DNA of 64,000 bases from Paralithodes platypus (Eukaryota > Arthropoda > Malacostraca > Decapoda > Lithodidae): the NCBI GenBank assembly GCA_032716605.1, contig CM064502.1:41328507-41392506 (forward strand), in the 5' to 3' direction. The position numbers and the translations under genes were made by a program. Positions 11,493 to 21,547 of the stretch are shown piece after piece; the first letter of the stretch is position 1; each line of letters begins with the position of its first letter. The notes under the pieces were generated by a model. It did not search any database. It was not told the DNA's origin and was given only the letters and a program-made list of their open reading frames with translations.

Positions 11493-11760
11493 CCCGGGTC
11501 GGGATGCCCGAGTGGTTTATATTAAAGCGCCCGCACTGAAACTGCAATGTCGATGGTTCAAATCTACCAGAATCCTGATGTAGAGGATTCTATCGTGGTC
11601 ACTCCCCGAGTCCCTAACCCTGCTGCTCATCTATCAGCTTGTGTTAGCCTATATGTACTTCTTACCAGTGCATCTCCGTATGTATATACATTGGTGGGAA
11701 CCCAGGCACCTCACGGTCGCCAAAGGTCGCCTGTGAGTCCTTGTAGTTAGGGTAGAATAA
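11493..11760 (+). mobile_element. tRNA-derived SINE (Ser/Leu-like head)
   Basis: GGGATGCCCGAGTGGTTTA resembles the A box and D-arm of a tRNA-Ser/Leu, and GGTTCAAATCT about 50 bp further matches the B box (GGTTCRANTCC). The ends do not form an acceptor stem, and an unrelated body of about 180 bp follows (CTCCCCGAGTCCCTAACC, CATTGGTGGGAACCCAGGC). This is the structure of a tRNA-headed SINE rather than a working tRNA gene. Confidence 0.6.
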
Positions 11761-12713
11761 GCATTGTACTGTATCTAGGTTAACCCGGCAAAGCCTAGAC
11801 TATGGTATTTGAAACGGCTCACCATGCGAAGGTATTTTGGTTCATTCCGGACGAAAATCATAATTTTACCATAAATATTGTTACGGTATTACTTATTCAT
11901 ATGCGCCTATTTTACGTTTAATATAAAGCTATTAACATTTAATAGCAATAAAACAAGTGGGAATAGTATTTGGGGGTGATAAAGACGTATTATTGCCGAC
12001 CGGTCCATTGATGAGGGAAGAGCCGCGGCAGCATATATCCTCTCCTCCCGAGTTCTCAAGCGACACTGACGGCTTTAAGTAGAAGTCTCTCTGTTGCAAG
12101 GATCTCTAGATGCCTCGCCCATGGTATAGAGACTGCGTGAAGGAAATTCGCACCAAAAATTACCCGATAAAAGGGAGAATAAGAGGAAAAAATAGGTGAT
12201 AATTGAGGAGGGGAGAAAAGAGGGGCAAGGAGGAGAAGGGGGGGTACACATACAGTATGTAGGAATGGAGCCAAGTAATGGAGGGGAATTATATTGCATA
12301 ATCACATATTGCTTTGTTTTGAGTGCCACTGGGGTGTTTTGAAAGTTTTTTTTTAGGCCTTAGATCTTATGAGGAATTTCGCCTTCCATCACCAAACCTC
12401 TTATGAGGACGCTTATCTTTCCCGGGTTAAGAAACAAGTCTGTAGATTTTCAGCTTTACAGCTGAAAGTGAACAATAAACCGACAATTATGCGTACACTA
12501 CTTACATGCTCGACTCATAAACTACATGAAACCATCTTACTGAATTATCTACAATCTCCTTTGAAAATTGTAAATACTGCATAAACCTCATGTTTCTAAA
12601 TAGTTCATAAGGCTGGTTGCAGCAATCACAACTGATTTATATTATCTTTAACATCAAATTATGTCCTAGCTTCGATCACTCCTTAACTATCATCTCATTG
12701 TGATATTCTAACT
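11761..12713. other. No gene recognised
   Basis: Frames on the minus strand at 12056-12329 are purine-rich shadows of a GGAGAAGGGG tract without motifs. Nothing else recognised. Confidence 0.45.
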
Positions 12714-12880
12714 ATCCGTCTTTTTGTATAGTCTTTTTACTGTATTAACCTGCTTTTGTATGATTTGCTTTGTTTCCTTCACGTATGTGCTTTATTATTT
12801 GCTGTATATGTTTTCCTGTATACCTAGGTTTCTTGCTTTACATATATGTCTGTGTTACCACTGTTCTCTGTTCCCCTATG
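12714..12880 (+). repeat. Dispersed repeat, copy 2
   Basis: Homologous to 10057-10212. A 95-codon cysteine-rich frame (12724-13011) runs through it, but the other copy does not keep it open, so it is unlikely to be a gene. Confidence 0.55.
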
Positions 12881-13036
12881 TTACTCTTCGTTTGATCTGT
12901 ATGGCTCAACATACTGTATCCTCAACATACTGTAGCCTCAATATACTAGAATGCTGTAATGAAAAGAAAAACCAATATTCATTACAGCCAGCGCACCTAC
13001 ATTCCTTTTAATTTGTCTGCATGCATAGCGCCGAAA

Positions 13037-13520
13037 ATGTGTTAATGTTGTATTTGTGTATACTACGAATGTGTTAATGCTGTATTTGTGTATACTACGA
13101 ATGTGTTAATGCTGTATTTGTGTATACTACGAATGTGTTAATGCTGTATTTGTGTATACTACGAATGTGTTAATGCTGTATTTGTGTATACTACGAATGT
13201 GTTAATGCTGTATTTGTGTATACTACGAATGTGTTAATGCTGTATTTGTGTATACTACGAATGTGTTAATGCTGTATTTGTGTATACTACGAATGTGTTA
13301 ATGCTGTATTTGTGTATACTACGAATGTGTTAATGCTGTATTTGTGTATACTACGAATGTGTTAATGCTGTATTTGTGTATACTACGAATGTGTTAATGC
13401 TGTATTTGTGTATACTACGAATGTGTTAATGCTGTATTTGTGTATACTACGAATGTGTTAATGCTGTATTTGTGTATACTACGAATGTGTTAATGCTGTA
13501 TTTGTGTATACTACGAATGT
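13037..13520 (+). repeat. 32-bp satellite, about 15 units
   Basis: Head-to-tail unit of 32 bp containing GTGTTAATGCTGTATTTG and TATACTACGAAT. Units are identical except for the first (one base). Such homogeneity indicates recent expansion. There are no variable spacers, so it is not a CRISPR array. Confidence 0.97.
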
Positions 13521-14082
13521 GAATCTAAGGAATTTAGAGCAAGAATGCTACACAAGAAAGAGACCAAACAGGTTCCGAGAGGAGCTCCATAACCTTACAA
13601 TCATAGACTTCATACACAATTTTACAAATGCGATTGAACAATTAACCAAATGCTTTCAACATTCTAGTTGAAGAATGACAGTCTTCTATTTGCTTACAAC
13701 TATCTTTCAATTCCATTCAACGGTCAGACATTTGCAATTGACAGTTTGCAAAAGTTTCAACAGCCACATATCACTAATTGATTTCAACAGTCTCCAAAAC
13801 TGTTTATACAATGTGAGTGAAACAATCATTATTCGAAAGACTTTATTTGACAATCATCAAAATTAATAATTCGCATGAATATATATTGTCTGAGTATATT
13901 TACTTAAATATATCGACAAAATAATATTTTTTTAAACAAACATAACTGTTATATAATTTTAATGTCACTATAGTACGTACAGTACATACAGTATACGATT
14001 ACGTACAAAATGAAGAAAAAACAAGAAAATGGGAAAAAGTCAAGTGCCTTCAAATATCTTGCTATCATTTACTGTACAGTTA

Positions 14083-14230
14083 CCTCCACTGGAAACAATC
14101 CACGACAAAGGCTTCGTACACACTCATGGGTTGTTTCTACCTTCTCTACCTCACGTATGGTAACCTGTTAGGCAGAAACAACCCATGTGTGTGTACGAAA
14201 CCTGTGTTGTGAATTGTTTCCAGTGGAGGA
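14083..14230. repeat. Hairpin-forming inverted repeat next to the transposase stop
   Basis: Arms of about 58 bp: CTCCACTGGAAACAATCC at 14084 pairs with GGAAACAATTC's complement in GAATTGTTTCCAGTGGAG ending 14228, and GTACACACTCATGGGTTG pairs with CAACCCATGTGTGTGTAC. The loop is about 25 nt. It lies 20 bp beyond the transposase stop codon. It may be a nested MITE or a subterminal structure of the transposon. Confidence 0.75.
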
Positions 14231-14252
14231 AATTGTATGACAGTATAATCTA

Positions 14253-15604
14253 TCAAGTGAAGATGTCACGGCGCTCAATGGATTGAACCAAGTAAGTGTT
14301 GGCGTGGTTATAGTTCTGCGACACAATATGTTGCGTGACATGGGGCAGTGCAAACTCAACGCCAACATGTAGAATGTTCTGCCTCAGTGCATTGAGAGTC
14401 ACTCCTTCTTGCCTGGCACGGGTCACGCTGCACTGTGGAGCTTCATGATTGAGGTACTGCTTCAGATAGGATTTAAAGATGGAGAAACAATTTTCTATGG
14501 GATTAAAAAAAGGAGAGTATGGAGGGATAAATTTAAAATTCAACTTGGGATAGACTGCTGCGATGCTGTTATGAATTGGAGCATTGTCTAGAATGAGTGT
14601 GGGTCTAGCGTCTCCAATGATTACTGCAATGGAATGCGATGAAGTCACTGAATACTTTTTTCGTCACAGAGCCATAGCGAATTTCGTAATACAGTATTCC
14701 ACAGCGGTCAGATATCGCAGCAATCACTGTCGTGTTTCCTCCAAGCTGTCCACCGACTGCGCGATTCACATGGTCCTCGCGTCTCGCCCTGCCATAGATT
14801 GAACCCTGAAAATGAAACATTTGTATTAGCCAAGATTTTAACCCTTTCACTGCGGACGGGTAGCTTGTATTTAATGAAAAACTCTAGATTGATTCAAAAT
14901 TATTGGTTTAGACATTATTTTAACTTTTCACTGTGATAGATCTATCCACTTATAAAGAAAATCGCTGGGTGGTAGCTAAATTACAATCAATATTGGCCTC
15001 CCGCAGTCAAAGGGTTAACACAAGAAAATTTGTACTATATGACTAAAAAGGAAAGAGTTTCTTACATTAATACACTTTCGTTAGACAATACTAATTATTT
15101 AATGATTAGATATTTACTATACATACCTATCTCATCAATGTACACCAGATCTTGCTGCAGACCCGTCGCCAGCATCCATGTAGCATATGTGTGTCGTGCC
15201 TCTTTTACTGCGGCAGAATTCCTTTCTGCTGGGGCGTCACGGGAGATTTTAAGCGATATTAGCTCACCCGTCAAACCACGGGAAAGCGTCGCCTCACTGA
15301 AATGTGGCTTTGTGGGAAATACGTGCCGGACTTGCTCCTTAATCTCTCTTAAAGTCATCATAGGGTTTGCTTCAAGCAACATCACAATCAGGCCTAAAGT
15401 TTCATTGTCGATAACCTTGCACCTGCCTCCTGCTTGAGCCGCTTCAGTCTTGTTACGGCGTTGATAGGTCCGCACAATGGAGTATGCTGTGGTGCGCTGA
15501 ACTTCTAGAGCTTCTGCAACCTCGAGGAAATCGTGTTCTGCTCTGTAGGCTTCGACAATGTGTGCACGATCTGCGTTACTTGTTTTTTTGTACCTGTGTG
15601 GCAT
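14253..15604 (-). pseudogene. Tc1/mariner-like DDE transposase, one intron, frameshifted
   Basis: Cut-and-paste transposase acting in the nucleus on its own inverted ends. Exon 1 starts at ATG 15604-15602 and encodes an N-terminal helix-turn-helix (MPHRYKKTSNADRAHIVEAY, SIVRTYQRR) and reaches the first catalytic Asp in LVYIDEIG. A GTATGT donor at 15126 and a TTTTCAG acceptor at 14806 define a 321-bp intron; joining restores DEIGFNLW, the family consensus. Exon 2 gives RARREDHVNRAVGGQ, the second Asp in LILDNAPIHN and the Glu in YSPFFNPIENCF. There are 30 residues between those two catalytic residues, whereas 34 is usual in Tc1. At least two frameshifts (about 14790 and 14650) make this a pseudogene. 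The intron holds a TTAA-flanked MITE. Confidence 0.85.
14842..15014. mobile_element. Small TTAA-flanked MITE (piggyBac-like) inside the transposase intron
   Basis: TTAA at 14838-14841 and 15015-15018. Tips CCCTTTCACTGCGG and CCGCAGTCAAAGGG form an inverted repeat with one mismatch. 173 bp, no coding. Removing it and one TTAA leaves an intron of about 144 bp. Confidence 0.85.
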
Positions 15605-16149
15605 ATTGGGGGCTTATCTTTTAGGATGGTATGCGATAAAAGTTTCAACTTGGCAATGAACTGTGTACGGAGGGGCTGCATTCACATGAGGAAGATACTA
15701 AGGAGTAACTGGCACACCGTCTATGGTTTTGTGTTCAATTACATCGAGTTCAATTTCTTCAAAGGTTAGAGTTCGGTAAAATACTGCTTCTATCTACGAT
15801 AGAAAAAAGTATTAACTTTAATTTTTTTCTGCAGTGGCTTTCTGAGTAGTTATGGCGTTTTAGCGATTGTTATTTAGTTTTGCAAAGTGTTAAACGTATT
15901 AGCGAATTGTCAGTGCAGATTGAGAAGATTGTCATAAGCGAATGGAGACTGTCATACCTTAAACGATTGTTGGAAAGTTTTTGGTGATTGTTGAACGGAA
16001 AGTAAAGAAAGTAATTTATCGAGTGTAAGAATGTTGATATATTTTGAAAATGTTGAAACCATAAGTAATATTGTTCAATTGCATTTGAAAGAAGGTGTAC
16101 TTGTGTTTTGATTCTAACTTGGAAATATCCATGGCTCAGCACCATCTAC

Positions 16150-16300
16150 TATGATTTTATTTTATCAAATTCACTCTCAACACCAAACACCTCCCAATGA
16201 AATTAATGAAAGCATGTGATCGTTCCGGGATTCGAACCTGGGTTACCACATAAAAATCTTAAACACTCCATTACACCATCAAGACAGTTATAAGTACAGC
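16150..16300 (-). mobile_element. tRNA-derived SINE family S1, copy 1
   Basis: Minus strand: CTTGATGGTGTAATGGAG (A box), then AACCCAGGTTCGAATCCCGG (B box), then a tail containing CTTTCATTAATTTCATTGG. The same body is at 62550-62680 and 62860-62985. The acceptor ends do not pair, so it is a SINE. Confidence 0.75.
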
Positions 16301-16437
16301 ACATGACTACGATTAATATCCATATATCGAATACTAGATTTTAAATTTTCAGGCTCTTTATCAATGATCCCTGGTTTTAATAAGTAACATCGATGTGTTG
16401 ACCTCTTCCTATTACGAAACCGAACACGTACAATTAC

Positions 16438-16654
16438 TAAAGCCGGTATCACACGAGCGCTTTTCCACTCAACATTTATCCTCAACACTGGTCTGGCAGC
16501 TTACGAGGTCAACATTTAATATTTTGCTGTCACCTAAATTCATCTACTATCAGTCTAGTTTCCGATACCAGTGCAAAATATTCTAGAAAAGTTACCAGAA
16601 TTTTTTTGATCATCGAATGTTGACTATAAACCATCTCGTGTGATACCGGCTTAA
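16438..16654. mobile_element. MITE family A, copy 2 (inverted relative to copy 1)
   Basis: Tips AAGCCGGTATCACACGAG and TCGTGTGATACCGGCTT; interior is the reverse complement of the copy at 7753-7970. Confidence 0.85.
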
Positions 16655-16703
16655 AGACCACAATCTTCCTCTTACTACCTCTCTACCCAATCATTAGCCT
16701 TAA

Positions 16704-17813
16704 GGTGGATGTTGGTTGTTTTTTTCTGGCCCACCTTCTCCTTCATGTTTAACCGCATTAGTTTTCAGATTTTAAGACGTTTAGCTCATCAGTTAGGCGA
16801 CTTTAAGACCTTTCGGTCCATTTGCTTTGTCATTTTAATATCTTTCGTGCCATGTAGGTGTTGATTTTATCCTGGCAAGCGACAACGATCCTGTATTTTA
16901 GCAGGAACCGGCCTTCGGCCGGGACATTTTTCTATCGAAAAATGTACAAATCTATCTAGAAGGGGGATTTTGGGGATATTTTCTTAAGCTTGATGGAGGT
17001 CTAGGGAGGAACTACACAAATATTAAATGTATGTATGACTCGAAATGCGAAAAACGGAATTTGAAGGTAAATACGGGGAAGAGCAAGGTTATGGTCTTCG
17101 AAAGGGTGAAGTCACAGAGTGTGGGTGAAGCTGAACGGTCAGGCTATGGAGATCGTCAACTCTTTTAAGTATCTGGGCAGTGTGTTGAGTAAAGATGGGA
17201 CTATGGATGAAGAAGTGCGGGAGAGGGTACAACAGGGGAAGAGGGTTGTAGGAATGTTAAAAGCAGTAACAAGGAATAGGGTGGTCAGTATGGAAGTGAA
17301 GAAGTCCTTGCATGACAGTCTGGTAATCCCGACACTGACTTATGGAAGCGAAGAATGGACGTTGGTTGAGAGACTCAGACCAAGAGTGAGAGCAGTGGAA
17401 ATTAATTACTTAAGGAGTGCGTGCGGAGTTACATGGAGGGATAGACAGACTAATGAGGAAGTAAGAAGGAGGTGTGGTGTGGAGGTAGATGTGCTGGAAA
17501 GTGTGAAAAGGAACAACTTGAGATGGTTCGGCCATATGGAACGTATGGAAAGCGAGAGAATGACTAAGAGGGTGTACGAGAGCGAGGTGGAGGGACAGAG
17601 AGGGAGAGGTGGACCGAATGAGAGGTGGAAGGATGGAGTGAGGAAGTACATGAACGAAGGCGGTGCTGGTTGGGGGGAAGGGCGTCGACTGACTGGGGAC
17701 AGAGGTGCATGGGGGCGGTTCGTTCGTGGCCAACCCTTCGGGGATCACGGCGTCAGCAATAGATAGATAGATAGATAGATATATGAATCGACCAATAAAT
17801 AAATCCTTCCCCC
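16704..17813 (+). mobile_element. MITE family I, copy 2, split by an RTE fragment
   Basis: TTAA at 16700-16703 and 17814-17817. The left part to about 17040 has CCTGGCAAGCGACAACGATC, CCGGCCTTCGGCCGGGAC and GATGGAGGTCTAGGGAGG. The right remnant (17781-17813) has AATCGACCAATAAATAAAT and CCTTCCCCCTTAA. The intervening 740 bp is a LINE insertion. Confidence 0.75.
17041..17780 (+). mobile_element. RTE-like LINE, 5'-truncated copy with (GATA)n tail
   Basis: Nearly identical to 23860-24598 of the larger copy. The 215-codon frame from 17119 reads KLNGQAMEIVNSFKYLGSVL, ... LTYGSEEWTLVERL, LRWFGHMERM, and ends at the GATAGATA tail. Two single-base losses near 17100 (GGGG to GGG, and a missing A) break the reading frame upstream. 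A near-perfect duplication ATGACTCGA / ATGAATCGA flanks it, as expected for target-primed reverse transcription. Confidence 0.88.
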
Positions 17814-18135
17814 TTAAAATTGAATGGCGGGCGAAAGAAAGCAGTTGACAGTGTGGCGGGAAGTTGAGCAAGTTATAATGTTGGATTTGACCACAATGAA
17901 CGGCACTGTAGAAGAGGCAGAATACAGTATATTCCGTATTTGTGAAGCAACATTTGGAAGTGTTGCCTACTATGATTTTTTGTTTTTAAATAAAATATAA
18001 TTAAATAAAATAAAAAATTGGAAAAGTGGGGATTGGGCATATAGATAGATAGATAGATAGCCTACTATGAATTGGATGCAAAATAAGAAAGCGGGTGTTG
18101 GAAATTTATAGAAATCTTGACGTATGCCCTTTTAA

Positions 18136-18500
18136 GGGGGGATGGGCCGGTTTTCTGGATCACTTTCTCCCTCATGTTTAGCCCATTAGTTTTCAGATGT
18201 TAAGATGTTTGCCCCATTAGTTAGTCGATTTTAAGACCTTTCGCCCCATTTATTCGTCAATATTTAGACCTTTCGTGCTATTTAGGTGTCAATTCTTTCC
18301 CTGCCGAACGATAGTGAGCCTGTAATGTTGGAAGAACCGGCCTTTGGTCGGGACATTTTTCTACCGAAAAATGTACAAATTAATCTAGAAGGGGGATCTA
18401 ATGGATGTTTTGTTTTTAAATTTGATGGAGGTCTAGGGAGGAAACTAGAAAAATAATGAATACATGCAAAAATCGACCAAAAAGTTAACCATTAAGTTAA
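18136..18500 (+). mobile_element. MITE family I, copy 3
   Basis: Begins after TTAA at 18132-18135 (GGGGGGATGGGCCGG). Contains CTCATGTTTAGCCCATTAG, AGACCTTTCGTGCTATTTAG, CCGGCCTTTGGTCGGGAC and TTGATGGAGGTCTAGGGAGG. The right tip is eroded (around ACCATTAAGTTAA). Confidence 0.7.
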
Positions 18501-19367
18501 GTTTACTTAAGGGGGTTAAGTAAACTAATTGTTTTGTGTAGTAAGACAAGTAAAGTAAAACTAATCTCTCAAAGAAACTAATTATTATCACAGGTTATAC
18601 CATTTTCTGAAGCCGACCTTTCTCATTTTGTTTTCTATTTTGACTGCTCACAATACGGCCAATGATGATATAAAACAGATTCTACTGAAGTCCAAATAAT
18701 TAAAGTAAATTTTTTGTAAGCACAATATAAATTCGGTGTGAATATCCTAGGTTCGAATCCTTGGAGTAACACATGTATTTATTAATTGAATTGATTTCAT
18801 AACTTAGGTTTATTCGTAAGTTAATTGGTGATAATATGAATTTGGGGTGCCCTTCACGCAATTGCTTGATGATAATTTTAGACTAGACTAAGTCCCATAG
18901 ATTGAATAAACACTGAAATGGGCGTACATTATAGCGACGCATATTGCATGACAAATATTGAGCAGGTAATTGTTTATTTATGGATGAGACCTTGATAACG
19001 TTAATATTGACGATGTTTGTATCCTACTTTTACTTATTTCGCTCACCCATTAATTGAACTTACCAGTCGCACGGATAGGTTAGCACGTTATTTGTTTTAA
19101 TTTTTCCAGAATACGGGAAGTAGCCTACACTTGTGATATATACTGTATACAGTATATATATATATATATATACATTGTATACTGTAAGAGAGTGTGTAAT
19201 AAAACAAATGTATTTAAACTATTATATTTACGTTAGTTATACATTATAACTTACAATTAATTTATTGATGGGTACATATCAAATATCACATTTTAATCCA
19301 CAAAGCCAAAATTATCAATGCACAAGCAAGTGCATTCAATTATTACCACATATCAACACTCAAACAA
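18501..19367. other. AT-rich stretch; weak tRNA-like SINE remnant near 18740
   Basis: CTAGGTTCGAATCCTTGG at about 18747 resembles the S1 SINE B box, and the bases after it (AACACATGTATTTATTAATT) resemble the S1 tail, so a decayed plus-strand copy is possible. A TA tract with TACTGTATACAGTA palindromes is at 19139-19190. Confidence 0.35.
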
Positions 19368-20335
19368 GTTGACAACCAATCACGCAACACAAAACCACTT
19401 ACCATCACTAATATAACGATTCATTCATCCATATAACTACTTACTCGGTTGACAACCAATCACGCAACACAAAACCACTTACCATCACTAATATAACGAT
19501 TCATTAATCCATATAACTACTTACTCGGTTGACAACCAATCACGCAACACAAAACCACTTACCATCACTAATATAACGATTCATTCATCCATATAACTAC
19601 TTACTCGGTTGACAACCAATCACGCAACACAAAACCACTTACCATCACTAATATAACGATTCATTCATCCATATAACTACTTACTCGGTTGACAACCAAT
19701 CACGCAACACAAAACCACTTACCATCACTAATATAACGATTCATTCATCCATATAACTACTTACTCGGTTGACAACCAATCACGCAACACAAAACCACTT
19801 ACCATCACTAATATAACGATTCATTCATCCATATAACTACTTACTCGGTTGACAACCAATCACGCAACACAAAACCACTTACCATCACTAATATAACGAT
19901 TCATTAATCCATATAACTACTTACTCGGTTGACAACCAATCACGCAACACAAAACCACTTACCATCACTAATATAACGATTCATTCATCCATATAACTAC
20001 TTACTCGGTTGACAACCAATCACGCAACACAAAACCACTTACCATCACTAATATAACGATTCATTCATCCATATAACTACTTACTCGGTTGACAACCAAT
20101 CACGCAACACAAAACCACTTACCATCACTAATATAACGATTCATTCATCCATATAACTACTTACTCGGTTGACAACCAATCACGCAACACAAAACCACTT
20201 ACCATCACTAATATAACGATTCATTCATCCATATAACTACTTACCATCACTAATATAACGATTCATTCATCCATATAACCACTTACCATCACTAATATAA
20301 CGATTCATTCATCCATATAACTACTTACTCGGTTC
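19368..20335 (+). repeat. 80-bp satellite, about 12 units
   Basis: Tandem unit of exactly 80 bp starting GTTGACAACCAATCACGC and containing CCACTTACCATCACTAATAT and CGATTCATTCATCCATATAA. Units differ by an occasional C/A. The last two are shortened to about 42 bp (CTTACCATC to CCATATAAC only). Confidence 0.97.
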
Positions 20336-20563
20336 TTGACAGCTGTACGCTTGTTTGACTAACTTTGATTTGCCTCTACTCATCTTGTTTCTTCTTACTA
20401 CATTACATTTCCCTTTTCAAACATTAGTTACTTTCTTACCTATGGCATGATATTATAGTTTTTGCCATTGCCTGGATGATTTTGTATTTAACCAGCTTTA
20501 TGAGGGCTGAGGCCCATTAGGCTGATAGTAATAGTTCTTTCTCTCTTTCTCACTCGCACACAA

Positions 20564-20766
20564 CTATAGTTCGTCCATTGTAGGTTGGGCAGAAATCCTA
20601 ACCTCTAACCTCTCATAACTCAAAAAGGACTAGAGTAATCGAGCAAACTTGTATACCAAATAGGAAGACTTGGCTATACATTGACGGCTCATTTGTTCTA
20701 GCCCTTTTTGAGTTACAGTATTTAGAGGTTACGATTTTTGCCTAACCTAGAATGAACGGACTATAG
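20564..20766. mobile_element. MITE family III, copy 1
   Basis: Tips CTATAGTTCGTCCATTGTAG and its partner GAATGAACGGACTATAG; arms of about 45 bp. Inner arms CATAACTCAAAAAGGACTAG and CTAGCCCTTTTTGAGTTAC also pair. Copy 2 is at 24994-25208. Confidence 0.8.
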
Positions 20767-20939
20767 TTTTGTACACACACACTTTACACACACGCGCGGG
20801 CAAGATATTCACCCAACCATTTTTTTGGTAAGGTCCCGTGGCATTTTAAAGAATAAGAACAACAAAGCCTAGAATATAAAGATCTTTATGAGGCAACATT
20901 AGTGACCCGCCGTAATGGAGCCAAGAGTTCTGCCTGCAG

Positions 20940-21547
20940 CCGCCTAGGGCCTCTCTACCTGCCTCACCTGCACCGCCACACCTCACCTGATTCACCTGCC
21001 TTGCCTCACTTCACCTGCCTTACTTGTCTCTTCTCAACTCACCTGACTCATCTGCCTTTCCTTATGTTACCTGCCTTACCTCACCTCACCTGCCTTACCT
21101 GCCTCGCCTCACCTCACCTGATTCATCTGCCTTGCCTCACTTCACCTGCCTTACCTGCCCCACCACATCTCACCTGATGCACCTGCCTTGCCTCACTTCA
21201 CTTGCCTTACCTGTCCCTTCTCAACTCACCTGACTCATCTGCCTTGCCTTATTTTACCTGCCCTGCTTCACCTCACCTGCCCCGCCTCAGCTCACCTGAC
21301 TCCTCTGCCATGCCTTATCTCACCTGCCCTGCTTCACCTCACCTGACTCATTTGCCCCGCCTCACCTCACCTGACTCACCTGCCCTGCTTCACCTCACCT
21401 GGCTCATTTGCCCCTCCTCACCTCACATCACCTGCCCTGCTTCACCTCAACTGCACCTACCTTGCCTCACCTCACCTGCCTCGCCTCATTTGCCCTGCTT
21501 CACTGCACCTGATTTACCTTCCTTGCCTCACCTCACCTCACCTCACC
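20940..21547 (+). repeat. Degenerate CACCTG/CTTCACC minisatellite
   Basis: Imperfect repeats of CTCACCTGCCTTGCCTCAC with variants such as CACCTGACTCATCTGCC. It continues at 24599-24690 after the RTE-like LINE, so the LINE inserted within the array. Long plus-strand frames here are low-complexity translations of the repeat. Confidence 0.9.

Larger units (their letters stand above)
13590..16120 (-). mobile_element. Tc1/mariner-superfamily transposon with degenerate long inverted ends
   Basis: The transposase remnant at 14253-15604 is bracketed by regions that are imperfect inverted repeats of each other. The reverse complement of about 13600-13680 (AATGTTGAAAGCATTTGG, TTGTTCAATCGCATTTGTAA) resembles 16025-16110 (AATGTTGAAACCATAAG, TTGTTCAATTGCATTTGAAA), and similarity seems to continue inwards. 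Exact tips and target duplication are not resolved. The left end directly abuts the 32-bp satellite. Confidence 0.55.

Noticed and set aside
12724..13011. 95-codon cysteine-rich plus-strand frame as a small secreted protein
   Set aside because: It runs through a dispersed repeat whose other copy is not open; no cleavable signal pattern or cysteine spacing that I recognise.
13037..13520. CRISPR-like regular array
   Set aside because: The units are contiguous and identical, with no unique spacers, in a eukaryotic context; it is a satellite.
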